Part shown: piece by piece, positions 1 to 8,483 of the stretch
Layout: each line of letters opens with the position of its first letter
How positions within the stretch are numbered: the first letter of the stretch is position 1
From: Chloroflexota bacterium
GTDB taxonomy: Bacteria; Chloroflexota; Dormibacteria; Dormibacterales; Dormibacteraceae
Length of the DNA stretch: 9,779 bases
Assembly (NCBI GenBank): GCA_003446775.1
Contig: DMCH01000108.1
Coordinates: forward strand, 1-9,779
Direction of reading: 5' to 3'
Notes under the pieces: model-generated
What the model saw: only the letters and a program-made list of their open reading frames with translations
The model's database searches: none
What the model was told of the DNA's origin: nothing
Made by a program: the position numbers and the translations under genes

Positions 1-8
1 GGACGGCC

Positions 9-25
9 TGCTCGCGCAGCGAGCA
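9..25. repeat. Short perfect inverted repeat (hairpin)
   Basis: TGCTCGC (9-15) and GCGAGCA (19-25) are perfect reverse complements around a 3-nt loop. Two more pairs (6-7 with 27-28) are possible beyond a C/C mismatch. No U-run follows, so a classical intrinsic terminator is not supported. It could be the 3' hairpin of a transcript from a gene to the left. Confidence 0.45.
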
Positions 26-139
26 CGCCGGGTGGGGCGTCGCACATATGCAAGAGACTGGGAAGAGGGAGAGGGTGAAAGGCCCTCCGGCCGAGTGCAC
101 GCAGGGTGATAACTGGCGCGAAATTTCGGCTGTAAATGC

Positions 140-167
140 TTGACACCAAACATACTTTCGCTACAAT
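140..167 (+). promoter_or_regulatory. Near-consensus housekeeping-sigma promoter, predicted leaderless
   Basis: A perfect -35 hexamer TTGACA (140-145) is followed after 16 nt by TACAAT (162-167), a 5/6 match to the -10 consensus. The ATG of the next gene begins at 174, only 6 nt after the -10 element. Initiation 6-8 nt downstream of the -10 would therefore fall on or next to the start codon, giving a leaderless mRNA. No purine-rich ribosome binding site lies between the -10 and the ATG, which agrees with this. Confidence 0.75.
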
Positions 168-173
168 ACGAAC

Positions 174-1355
174 ATGTGTTCTGTGGATGGGGAGAGGGGG
201 AATTGGACCTCGAGAGAGGTCTTCGAACAGATCGTTTCGCTGCTCGATCGCCTCGGCGAAGAGGACCTCAACTCGGTCCCTGCCGAGTCGATGGGCGATG
301 ACCAGATCGCTCTGCAACGCATAGGCAATCGTGTTCAGGCCGAGGGACTGCGCCGTCTCCGCCGCTTCGACGGCGGCGAGGGTTACGCACCTTCTGGAGC
401 GCTGAGCGCGCGAGCCTGGCTGCGCTGGCGGTTGAACCTGACTACTACCGCGGCGTCAGAGCGGGTCGCGATGTCGCGGAAGCTGGTGGCTCTGCCGAAA
501 ACGGAGCAGGCCCTCGCCGATGGCGACATCAGCTATCGGCACGCGACTCTGATCGCGGAGACCGCAAGCCAGCTTGGCGACAAATTTGAGGCCCACGCCG
601 AGACCATCCTGGTCGACGTGGCCAAGGAAGTTTGCCCCTGGCGATTGCAGCGAGCGATCTGGCATCTGAAGCATTGCCTCGACTCTGACGGCGTTCTCAG
701 CGACGCCAACAAGGCCCACGGCCGCCGTTTCCTTCAGCTCAGCCAGACGCTGGATGGGGTCTATCGGATCGACGGCTGGCTCGATGCCGAAGGCGGAGCG
801 GTCCTCAACTCAGCATTGAATTCGGTCATGGGACCCAGGCTTGCCGACGACGACCGGAGTGCAACCGAGCGCCGCGCCGATGCCGCAGTCGAGCTGGCGC
901 GTAGGCAGCTGGACGGAGGGCAGCTGCCCGAGGTCGGGGGTCAGAAGCCGCACCTGGCGGTCAGCGTCGAGATGGCGACCCTGAGCAAAGAGCCGGGCTC
1001 GATGGCGGCCGAGCTCGAATGGTCACAGCCGATTCTCGCCGAGACCGCGCGCCGGCTGGCATGCGACGCAGCGATCACGCCCATCATCGACGGCGAGGCC
1101 GACCACACCAGCCGCGTGGTGCCCGGCTCGACGCGGCGTGCACTGATCGCGAGAGACAAGGGCTGCAGGTTTCCTGGCTGCGACTGCCCGCCGGCGTGGA
1201 CGGATGCGCACCACGTCAAACACTGGGCGGACGGCGGTCCTACGACACTCGACAACCTCATCCTCTTGTGTCGCCGGCATCACCGGCTGGTTCACGAGGA
1301 AGGCTGGACCCTGGAGCTCGCACAGGACCGAGATTTAGTCGCGATCCCGCCTTAA
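174..1355 (+). CDS. DUF222 domain HNH endonuclease (13E12 repeat family)
   Basis: A 393-residue protein of the DUF222-HNH type, known in mycobacteria as the 13E12 repeat family. Residues about 15-300 are the largely helical DUF222 region. The HNH nuclease lies at about 325-375: zinc-type cysteines C331/C336, the AHHVKHW segment (H346, H347, H350), N361, then C366, H369, H370 and H374. All expected ββα-metal residues are present, so the nuclease looks intact and probably nicks or cuts DNA with a divalent metal. The target is unknown. No signal peptide or membrane segment is visible. ATG 174 is chosen because it sits at the predicted transcription start; no Shine-Dalgarno is present for it or for GTG 183. 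Such genes are often multicopy and mobile-like, and phage phiRv1 integrates within REP13E12 copies in M. tuberculosis. Here it stands next to the competence genes, with its own strong promoter. Family is confident, biological role is not. Confidence 0.88.
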   Translation: MCSVDGERGNWTSREVFEQIVSLLDRLGEEDLNSVPAESMGDDQIALQRIGNRVQAEGLRRLRRFDGGEGYAPSGALSARAWLRWRLNLTTTAASERVAMSRKLVALPKTEQALADGDISYRHATLIAETASQLGDKFEAHAETILVDVAKEVCPWRLQRAIWHLKHCLDSDGVLSDANKAHGRRFLQLSQTLDGVYRIDGWLDAEGGAVLNSALNSVMGPRLADDDRSATERRADAAVELARRQLDGGQLPEVGGQKPHLAVSVEMATLSKEPGSMAAELEWSQPILAETARRLACDAAITPIIDGEADHTSRVVPGSTRRALIARDKGCRFPGCDCPPAWTDAHHVKHWADGGPTTLDNLILLCRRHHRLVHEEGWTLELAQDRDLVAIPP

Positions 1356-1364
1356 CACCCTGGG

Positions 1365-1393
1365 CTGTCATCGCGATCACGTCCCGCTAACGT
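1365..1393 (+). promoter_or_regulatory. Candidate comM promoter, predicted leaderless
   Basis: CTGTCA (1365-1370, 4/6 to the -35 consensus) lies 17 nt before TAACGT (1388-1393), which fits the TANNNT pattern of -10 elements found at leaderless genes in GC-rich bacteria. Exactly 6 nt separate it from the GTG at 1400, the same distance as in the upstream gene. No Shine-Dalgarno is visible before the GTG. The -35 is weak, so this is a candidate only. Confidence 0.45.
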
Positions 1394-1399
1394 CGCCGC

Positions 1400-2911
1400 G
1401 TGCTCGCCACCGTCGACTCCTGCGTGCTCGCGGGCCTCGAAGCCCGTCGCGTCGAGGTCCAAGCTGACAGCGCCAACGGCGAGACCAAGTTCTTTCTGGT
1501 CGGCCTCGCTGCGACCTCCGTCAAAGAGGCGCGCGAGCGCGTCCGGTCAGCGATCAAGAACAGCGGTCTGGATTTTCCGCGCAAGCGGCTGACGGTCAAC
1601 CTCGCGCCAGCGGAGATGCGTAAAGAGGGCAGTGGGCTGGACCTCCCGATTGCCATCGCAATCGCGCTGGCGGAGGTCGGCAAGCGGGGGCCCGCTCGCA
1701 GCGCGTTCCTCGGCGAGCTTGCGCTTGATGGCGCCATACGGCATGTGGACGGAGTGCTGGTTGCAGCTCGCTGCTTGAAGAAGCTTGGCTTCGATCGGGT
1801 CTTCGTGCCCGCGGCGGATGCGAGCGAGGCCGCGCTCATCGAAGGACTCGAGGTCATCCCGTGCGAACACCTGGCCGGCGTGTTCGCGCATCTCGTGGGA
1901 AGCGCTCAGATCACGCCTACGCCCTTCACTAATGTCGTGGTCGATGAGACCACGGGTGTTCTTGAGAACGACCTCGCCGAGGTTCACGGCCAGGAGGAGG
2001 CGCGCCGGGCGATCGAGGTCGCCGCCGCCGGCGGCCATCACCTGCTGCTGAGCGGCCCGCCCGGATCCGGCAAGACCATGCTCGCGCGCTGCCTGCCCGG
2101 CATCCTTCCGCCGCTCGAGCTGGCCGAGGCATTCGAGGTGGCGCAGGTCCGGAGCCTGTTGGGCGACCTCGCACCTGGTCGCCCGCTCGACTGGACGCGC
2201 CCATTCCGCGCCCCCCACCACGGCGTCTCCATGGCCGGGCTGATCGGCGGTGGCTCGGGCGTCGCCATGCCGGGGGAGATCAGCCGTGCCAACCACGGCG
2301 TGCTGTTCCTAGACGAGCTCGCCGAGTTCCAGGCCCCAGTGCTGCAGGCGCTGAGGCAGCCGCTGGAAACGGGACGGGTCACGATTACAAGGTCGGGAGG
2401 CACCGTCACCTACCCCGCGCGCTTCACCCTGGTGGCGGCCACGAATCCATGCCCATGCGGGTGGCTGGGCGACCCGGTGCGCACTTGCCGTTGCACGCAG
2501 GCCGTGGTCGACGGATATCAGCGCCGCCTGTCCGGACCGCTGCTCGACCGCATCGACCTCCAGGTCGGGGTGCGCCGCGTACCGCTGACCGAGCTGGCGG
2601 CCGAGCCGCGCGGCGAGCCGTCGCAGGTAGTGAGGGAGCGGGTGCTGGCCGCGAGAGCGCGTCAGCAGGCACGGCAAGGGTGCCTCAACGCCCAGTTGAA
2701 ACCCAGCCGGCTGCGCCACCTCGCCGCGATGGAGGCCGGCTCGAAACGCACCCTCGAGCGCTGGTCGGAGCAGAAGGGGCTCACTGCGCGCGGGTTTCAT
2801 CGGGCCTGGCGCGTGGCGCGGACTGCGGCCGACCTGGAAGGCACCGAGCTGATCGCCGACCGCCACGTCCTCGAGGCTCTCGGTTACCGGTTGCATGACG
2901 TTGCCGCTTGA
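1400..2911 (+). CDS. comM: ComM/YifB AAA+ ATPase, Mg-chelatase-like
   Basis: A 503-residue YifB/ComM family ATPase, normal length and complete. Vibrio ComM is a hexameric helicase that drives branch migration as transforming ssDNA integrates; the same role is inferred here. The N-terminal ribosomal-S5-like (ChlI) domain covers about 1-165 and includes the conserved stretch around VKEARERVRSAIKNSG (41-56). The AAA+ module follows: Walker A GPPGSGKT (219-226, K225), Walker B LFLDE (302-306), sensor 1 N349, and SGPLLDRID (378-386). Between them are four cysteines typical of the family (C351, C353, C363, C365), possibly a metal site. The C-terminal Mg-chelatase helical domain spans about 405-500. 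GTG 1400 gives the family's usual N-terminus (MLA...) and sits 6 nt after a candidate -10 without a Shine-Dalgarno. The gene overlaps dprA by 17 nt in another frame, so the two are almost certainly co-transcribed and coupled. Confidence 0.95.
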   Translation: MLATVDSCVLAGLEARRVEVQADSANGETKFFLVGLAATSVKEARERVRSAIKNSGLDFPRKRLTVNLAPAEMRKEGSGLDLPIAIAIALAEVGKRGPARSAFLGELALDGAIRHVDGVLVAARCLKKLGFDRVFVPAADASEAALIEGLEVIPCEHLAGVFAHLVGSAQITPTPFTNVVVDETTGVLENDLAEVHGQEEARRAIEVAAAGGHHLLLSGPPGSGKTMLARCLPGILPPLELAEAFEVAQVRSLLGDLAPGRPLDWTRPFRAPHHGVSMAGLIGGGSGVAMPGEISRANHGVLFLDELAEFQAPVLQALRQPLETGRVTITRSGGTVTYPARFTLVAATNPCPCGWLGDPVRTCRCTQAVVDGYQRRLSGPLLDRIDLQVGVRRVPLTELAAEPRGEPSQVVRERVLAARARQQARQGCLNAQLKPSRLRHLAAMEAGSKRTLERWSEQKGLTARGFHRAWRVARTAADLEGTELIADRHVLEALGYRLHDVAA

Positions 2912-3743
2912 TCTCAACACGCTGAACGCGCGCGGCCGGTGGCCTCCACCAGACGGCCCGCGCGTGGCGATCGTCGGCTCGCGCCGCCCGTCGCCTTACG
3001 GCGAGGCGGTCGCGGAGCAGCTGGCCGCCGACCTGGCCCGAGCCGGCGTGGTGGTGGTCAGCGGCCTGGCGCTCGGCTGCGATGCCGCCGCGCATCGCGG
3101 AGCGCTGGTCGGAGGCGGAGTCACAGTCGCGGTCATGGGCACTGGCGTCGACATCGTCTATCCCGCCGCCCACTTTCGCCTCGCCGAAGAGATCATCGCT
3201 GCCGGTGGCGCGCTCGTCAGTCAGTTCCCCAATGGGACGTCTCCTCGCCGGCAGAACTTCCCGGCCCGCAACGTCACGTTGGCGGCGCTCTCGGACGTGG
3301 TGGTCGTCGTGGAGGCAGTCCAGGGCTCAGGCGCGCTGATCACGGCCGAGGCCGCGCTCGACCTACATAAAGAGGTAATGGCCGTGCCCGGCAGCATCTT
3401 CTCCCCGCTCTCGGTGGGCACCCATGCCCTCATCCGAGACGGGGCCGGCCTGGTCCAGAACGCCCGCGACGTTCTGGCCGCGCTGGGCGTCGGACGGGAG
3501 GTCCTGGACGACCCGCTGGGCGCCCCGAAACGCCTCGGTTTCGGGCTGCCAAAGGAGCGCGACGGCATCCTCCTGCACCTCTCGGACGTGCTGGCCGTCA
3601 GCACCGCCGAGCTGGCTCGAAAGCTCCATCTCCCGGTCGCCGAGGTGCTCGGCCGGCTCACTTCCCTGGAGCTCGACGGCGCTGTGCGCCGTCACGGGGC
3701 GGGTTATGTAAGGGCATTGCGGAACGGCAAAGAACGGGCGTAG
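2895..3743 (+). CDS. dprA: DNA-processing protein DprA (Smf), lacking the N-terminal domain
   Basis: A 282-residue DprA/Smf protein. DprA binds incoming single-stranded DNA in the cytoplasm and loads RecA onto it during natural transformation. The Rossmann-fold core covers about 22-200: VAIVGSR (24-30), SGLALGCDAAAHRGAL (56-71), GTGVDIVYP (82-90), FPNGTSPRRQNFPARN (111-126), SGALITA (145-151) and GTHALIRDGAGLV (175-187). A C-terminal winged-helix domain follows at about 224-274. Only about 20 residues precede the core, so the N-terminal SAM/HhH-like domain of many DprA proteins (often 300-380 aa in total) is missing. This is not a start-site error: an in-frame TGA lies at 2850-2852 and ATG 2895 is the first usable start after it. 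No good Shine-Dalgarno is seen, so translation probably depends on coupling to comM through the 17-nt overlap. Confidence 0.95.
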   Translation: MTLPLDLNTLNARGRWPPPDGPRVAIVGSRRPSPYGEAVAEQLAADLARAGVVVVSGLALGCDAAAHRGALVGGGVTVAVMGTGVDIVYPAAHFRLAEEIIAAGGALVSQFPNGTSPRRQNFPARNVTLAALSDVVVVVEAVQGSGALITAEAALDLHKEVMAVPGSIFSPLSVGTHALIRDGAGLVQNARDVLAALGVGREVLDDPLGAPKRLGFGLPKERDGILLHLSDVLAVSTAELARKLHLPVAEVLGRLTSLELDGAVRRHGAGYVRALRNGKERA

Positions 3744-3805
3744 GATTGCCCGCCTCAGAAGCCGGGACGGCCGCCTAGGGAAGTAATCCGGCCTTTGGGG
3801 AATAT

Positions 3806-3813
3806 AGGGAGAG
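3806..3813 (+). promoter_or_regulatory. topA ribosome binding site
   Basis: AGGGAGAG (3806-3813) lies 2 nt from the ATG at 3816, its GGGAG core being about 5 nt away. It decides the start: a TTG at 3795 is in frame and would add seven residues, but it lies upstream of this site and has no ribosome binding site of its own. Confidence 0.7.
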
Positions 3814-3815
3814 CA

Positions 3816-6089
<2,274 letters not shown>

Positions 6090-6123
6090 TCGACGGTCCC
6101 GGATTCGAAATCCGAGCCCTGGG

Positions 6124-6129
6124 TATACT
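6124..6129 (+). promoter_or_regulatory. Candidate -10 element of the rpsB operon
   Basis: TATACT (6124-6129) matches the -10 consensus at 5/6 positions and lies in the topA-rpsB gap. Transcription from it would begin near 6136 and give a leader of about 147 nt before rpsB. No convincing -35 is seen 16-18 nt upstream (the region reads GGATTCG), so an activator-dependent or -10-driven promoter, or a chance match, remains possible. Confidence 0.4.
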
Positions 6130-6152
6130 CACTCCGCCAGTCCTTTACCCCA

Positions 6153-6180
6153 CGAACTCAGAGGCTGCGCCTTGAGTTCG
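6153..6180 (+). repeat. Strong hairpin, 12 bp with one bulged G
   Basis: CGAACTCA (6153-6160) pairs perfectly with TGAGTTCG (6173-6180). Inside it, AGGC (6162-6165) pairs with GCCT (6169-6172) around a TGC loop, with G6161 bulged. No T-run follows; the next bases are CGAGGACCCC. It may be part of the rpsB leader or a U-less terminator or 3'-end stabiliser of topA mRNA. The sequence cannot tell these apart. Confidence 0.75.
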
Positions 6181-6267
6181 CGAGGACCCCTAAAGCGACT
6201 GAGTTAGCACGCCCGGGGCAATGCTCCTGTCCTTGATTCAAGGCCAGAACCGGGCGGAAGTGGAACA

Positions 6268-6273
6268 GGGAGG
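6268..6273 (+). promoter_or_regulatory. rpsB ribosome binding site
   Basis: GGGAGG (6268-6273) lies 9 nt before the GTG at 6283 and is a strong Shine-Dalgarno. It can pair with bases 6224-6227 as part of a bulged helix that may hide it from ribosomes. Confidence 0.8.
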
Positions 6274-6282
6274 CAATCGAAC

Positions 6283-7131
6283 GTGGCTCAGGTGACCCTC
6301 AAGCAGTTGCTGGAGGCCGGTGTCCACTTTGGGCATCAGACCAGCCGTTGGAACCCAAAGATGAAGCCGTACATATTTACCGCGCGCAACGGCATCCACA
6401 TCATCGACCTGCAGAAGACGGTCCGGCTCCTGGACGAATCGTGGGATTTCGTGCGCGGCGTCGCCGCCAGCGGGCGGCCGGTGCTGTTCGTCGGCACCAA
6501 GAAGCAGGCGCAGGAGACGATCCAGACCGAGGCCGCGCGCTGTGGCATGTACTTCGTCAACCGCCGCTGGATGGGCGGCATGCTGACCAACTTCAGCACC
6601 GTGAAGAAGCGCATCGACCGCCTGCAGGAGCTCCGGAAGCTGCAGCAGGAAGGCCAGTTCGAGCAGATGCCGAAGAAGGAAGCCAAGAAGCTGCAGGACG
6701 AGCTCGACCGCCTCATGTTCCACTTCGATGGCATCGCGGACATGAAGCGCCTGCCAGGCGCCCTCTACGTGGTCGACCCGCGCAAGGAACACATCGCGGT
6801 CACCGAGGCCAACCGCCTGAAGATCCCCGTGGTCGCGATCGTCGACTCCAACTGCGATCCCGACCTGATCACCTATGTCATTCCGGGCAACGACGACGCC
6901 ATCCGCGCCGTCAAGCTCCTGACCGGGAAGATCGCCGACGCGTGCCAGGAAGGACGCCAGGAGGCGCAGGCGCGCGGAGAGATCCCGGCCGAGGTCGAGG
7001 AGCGCGAGTTCCTCGAGACCCCGCGGTACGAGGAGATCGAGGAGTACCTCGAGGACGAGGACGACTTCCTGCCGACCGTCTCGGAGGATGAGTTCATCGG
7101 CCGCACGGGCGAAGAGGAGGAGGCGCGCTAG
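6283..7131 (+). CDS. rpsB: 30S ribosomal protein S2 with acidic C-terminal tail
   Basis: A 282-residue S2, which joins the small ribosomal subunit late on its solvent side near the mRNA exit region and helps recruit S1 in bacteria that have it. The start is typical of the family, with LLEAGVHFGHQTSRWNPKM at 9-27. Further family segments are IDLQKT (41-46), VGTKKQA (70-76), RRWMGGMLTNF (94-104), LPGALYVVDP (157-166) and PVVAIVDSNCDPD (182-194). The family is usually about 230-260 residues; the extra length is an acidic tail from about 238 to 280 ending in EEEEAR. The codons of that tail also contain the ribosome binding site of tsf. The GTG start is fixed by a strong Shine-Dalgarno at 6268-6273. 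The stop shares one base with the tsf start (TAGTG), so S2 and EF-Ts are translationally coupled. Confidence 0.98.
   Translation: MAQVTLKQLLEAGVHFGHQTSRWNPKMKPYIFTARNGIHIIDLQKTVRLLDESWDFVRGVAASGRPVLFVGTKKQAQETIQTEAARCGMYFVNRRWMGGMLTNFSTVKKRIDRLQELRKLQQEGQFEQMPKKEAKKLQDELDRLMFHFDGIADMKRLPGALYVVDPRKEHIAVTEANRLKIPVVAIVDSNCDPDLITYVIPGNDDAIRAVKLLTGKIADACQEGRQEAQARGEIPAEVEEREFLETPRYEEIEEYLEDEDDFLPTVSEDEFIGRTGEEEEAR
7115..7123 (+). promoter_or_regulatory. tsf ribosome binding site inside rpsB
   Basis: AGGAGGAGG (7115-7123) lies within the final Glu codons of rpsB, and its last GGAGG is 7 nt from the tsf GTG at 7131. This supports GTG 7131 over the in-frame ATG at 7146, which would remove residues present in most EF-Ts proteins. 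Confidence 0.75.
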
Positions 7132-7751
7132 TGGCCACGGTACCAATGGAGCTCGTCAAGAAGCTCCGCGAGATGTCGGGCGCGGGCATGATGGATTGCA
7201 AGAACGCGCTCGAGGAGGCCGAGGGAGACCTCGAGAAGGCCTACACGATCCTGCGCGAGAAGGGCATCGCCAAGGCGGCCAAGCGGGCCGGCCGTTCGAC
7301 CGGCCAGGGTGTGGTCGAGGCGTACTTGCACCGCACGACTCCGGATTACCCTCCGCAGGTGGGCGTGCTGGTCGAGGTCGATTGCGAGACCGATTTCGTC
7401 GCCAAGGGCGAGGATTTCCGCAAGCTGGTCAAGGAGATCGCGCTGCACATCGCGGCCGCCAACCCGAGGTGGGTTTCCCGCGACGACGTGCCCGATGAGG
7501 TGCTCGTCGAGGAGCGAAACCTCTACGAGCGCAAGGCCGAGCAGGACGGCACTCCTGCGCAGGCGATCGCCAAGCGGGTCGACGGGCAGGTCGAGAACTT
7601 CATCAAGGAGAACTGCCTGCTGGAGCAGCCATACTTTCGGGAGCCAAAGCACACTCTCAAGGACCTGATCGCGGAAAACATCTCAAAGCTGCAGGAGAAC
7701 ATCACGGTGCGCCGGTTTGCCCGGTTCAACGTCCGCGAGGCCAATGAGTAA
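7131..7751 (+). CDS. tsf: Translation elongation factor Ts (short form)
   Basis: A 206-residue EF-Ts, the nucleotide exchange factor that releases GDP from EF-Tu in the cytoplasm. The N-terminal UBA-like domain is clear: LVKKLREMSGAGMMDCK (8-24) and the following KNAL and REKG segments. The core has CETDFV (85-90), the segment that inserts into EF-Tu. The C-terminal LQENITVRRFARF (187-199) matches the usual GENI..RRF ending. E. coli EF-Ts is about 283 residues, so this is the short form with a reduced core, like Thermus (about 196 residues), whose EF-Ts works as a dimer; dimerisation here is inferred. GTG 7131 overlaps the rpsB stop by one base. The stop at 7749-7751 is in the same frame as pyrH, which starts 3 nt later. 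Confidence 0.97.
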   Translation: MATVPMELVKKLREMSGAGMMDCKNALEEAEGDLEKAYTILREKGIAKAAKRAGRSTGQGVVEAYLHRTTPDYPPQVGVLVEVDCETDFVAKGEDFRKLVKEIALHIAAANPRWVSRDDVPDEVLVEERNLYERKAEQDGTPAQAIAKRVDGQVENFIKENCLLEQPYFREPKHTLKDLIAENISKLQENITVRRFARFNVREANE

Positions 7752-7754
7752 GTA

Positions 7755-8483
7755 GTGGGCGATCGAACGCCGAAGTACAACCGCATCCTGCTCAAGCTGA
7801 GCGGCGAGGCTCTCGGCGGGGCGCGCGACTACGGCATCGATCTCGCGGTGGTGTCGACGATCGCCGGCCAGGTCAAACGAGTACACGAGATGGGCGTGCA
7901 GATCGCGCTCGTGGTGGGGGGCGGCAACATCTTTCGCGGCCTGGCCGCAAGCGAAAAGGGATTCGACCGCGCCACCGGTGATTACATGGGCATGCTCGCC
8001 ACGGTCATCAATGCCCTGGCCCTGCAGGATGCGCTCGAGCGGACCGGCATCCCAGCCCGCACAATGACGGCGATACAGATGCCGCAGGTCGCCGAGCCTT
8101 ACATCCGGCGCCGCGCCGTCCGCCACCTGGAAAAGGGACGTGTCGTGATCCTGGCCGCAGGCACTGGCAACCCGTACTTCACCACCGACACGACGGCCGC
8201 GCTGCGCGCGGTCGAGATCGAGGCCGACGTCATCCTCAAAGCAACCAAGGTCGATGGCGTCTACACGGCCGACCCGAAGCTCGACCCCAAGGCGGTCAAG
8301 TTCGAGCACCTCGACTACCTTGAGGTGCTGAACCGAGGCATCGAGGTCATGGACAACACGGCCTTGACGCTCTGCATGGACAACAACGTGCCCATCGTGG
8401 TCTTCAACCTTCTCGAGCCCGGCAACATCGAGCGCGTCGTTCTCGGTGAGGAGATCGGCACATTGGTCGGAGCGCTGGGATGA
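7755..8483 (+). CDS. pyrH: Uridylate (UMP) kinase
   Basis: A 242-residue bacterial UMP kinase of the amino-acid-kinase fold, which phosphorylates UMP to UDP with ATP in pyrimidine nucleotide synthesis. It is a hexamer in known cases, usually activated by GTP and inhibited by UTP. Visible motifs are LLKLSGEAL (12-20) for phosphate binding, GGGNIFRG (55-62), the UMP-contacting GDYMGMLAT (75-83), FTTDTTAALRA (142-152) and KATKVDGVYTADP (162-174). Length and motifs are normal. GTG 7755 is the only reasonable start, because the tsf stop at 7749-7751 is in frame and only a GTA codon lies between. The Shine-Dalgarno is poor: a GAGG at 7737-7740 is 14 nt away, so coupling to tsf probably supplies ribosomes. 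The stop overlaps the frr start as ATGA. Confidence 0.98.
   Translation: MGDRTPKYNRILLKLSGEALGGARDYGIDLAVVSTIAGQVKRVHEMGVQIALVVGGGNIFRGLAASEKGFDRATGDYMGMLATVINALALQDALERTGIPARTMTAIQMPQVAEPYIRRRAVRHLEKGRVVILAAGTGNPYFTTDTTAALRAVEIEADVILKATKVDGVYTADPKLDPKAVKFEHLDYLEVLNRGIEVMDNTALTLCMDNNVPIVVFNLLEPGNIERVVLGEEIGTLVGALG

Larger units (their letters stand above)
1..173. other. Left-edge non-coding stretch
   Basis: I see no supportable gene here. The three forward frames run open from the edge to stops at 76-78, 107-109 and 141-143, so a C-terminal tail of an upstream gene could end in this stretch, but none of the short translations resembles a family I know. The stretch holds a small hairpin (9-25), an unbroken run of 16 purines (60-75) and the promoter of the next gene (140-167). 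Confidence 0.5.
6136..6282 (+). promoter_or_regulatory. Structured 5' leader of rpsB, possible S2 autoregulatory RNA
   Basis: This gap has unusual pairing potential for its length. A long hairpin occupies 6153-6180. Further on, CGCCCGG (6210-6216) pairs with CCGGGCG (6250-6256), enclosing an inner hairpin at 6227-6247. Competing pairs exist: AACTCAG (6155-6161) can instead pair with CTGAGTT (6199-6205); GGGGC (6215-6219) can fold onto GCTCC (6223-6227) with one G·U; and 6224-6232 can pair with the rpsB Shine-Dalgarno region (6262-6272). Leaders that bind S2 and repress rpsB-tsf are known in other bacteria, so autoregulation is plausible. I did not match this one to a known motif, and the function is inference. 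Confidence 0.45.

Noticed and set aside
1..153. A 51-codon - strand open frame starting at 153 and running off the left edge
   Set aside because: Short, Ser/Arg/Pro-rich, with no family resemblance and no visible ribosome binding site. It also overlaps the strong + strand promoter.
6100..6120. GGATTCGAAATCC resembles a tRNA TψC arm, suggesting a tRNA remnant or attachment site
   Set aside because: No acceptor, D or anticodon arms can be placed around it and only four T-arm pairs form. It is better described as a short 6-bp hairpin (CGGATT/AATCCG).
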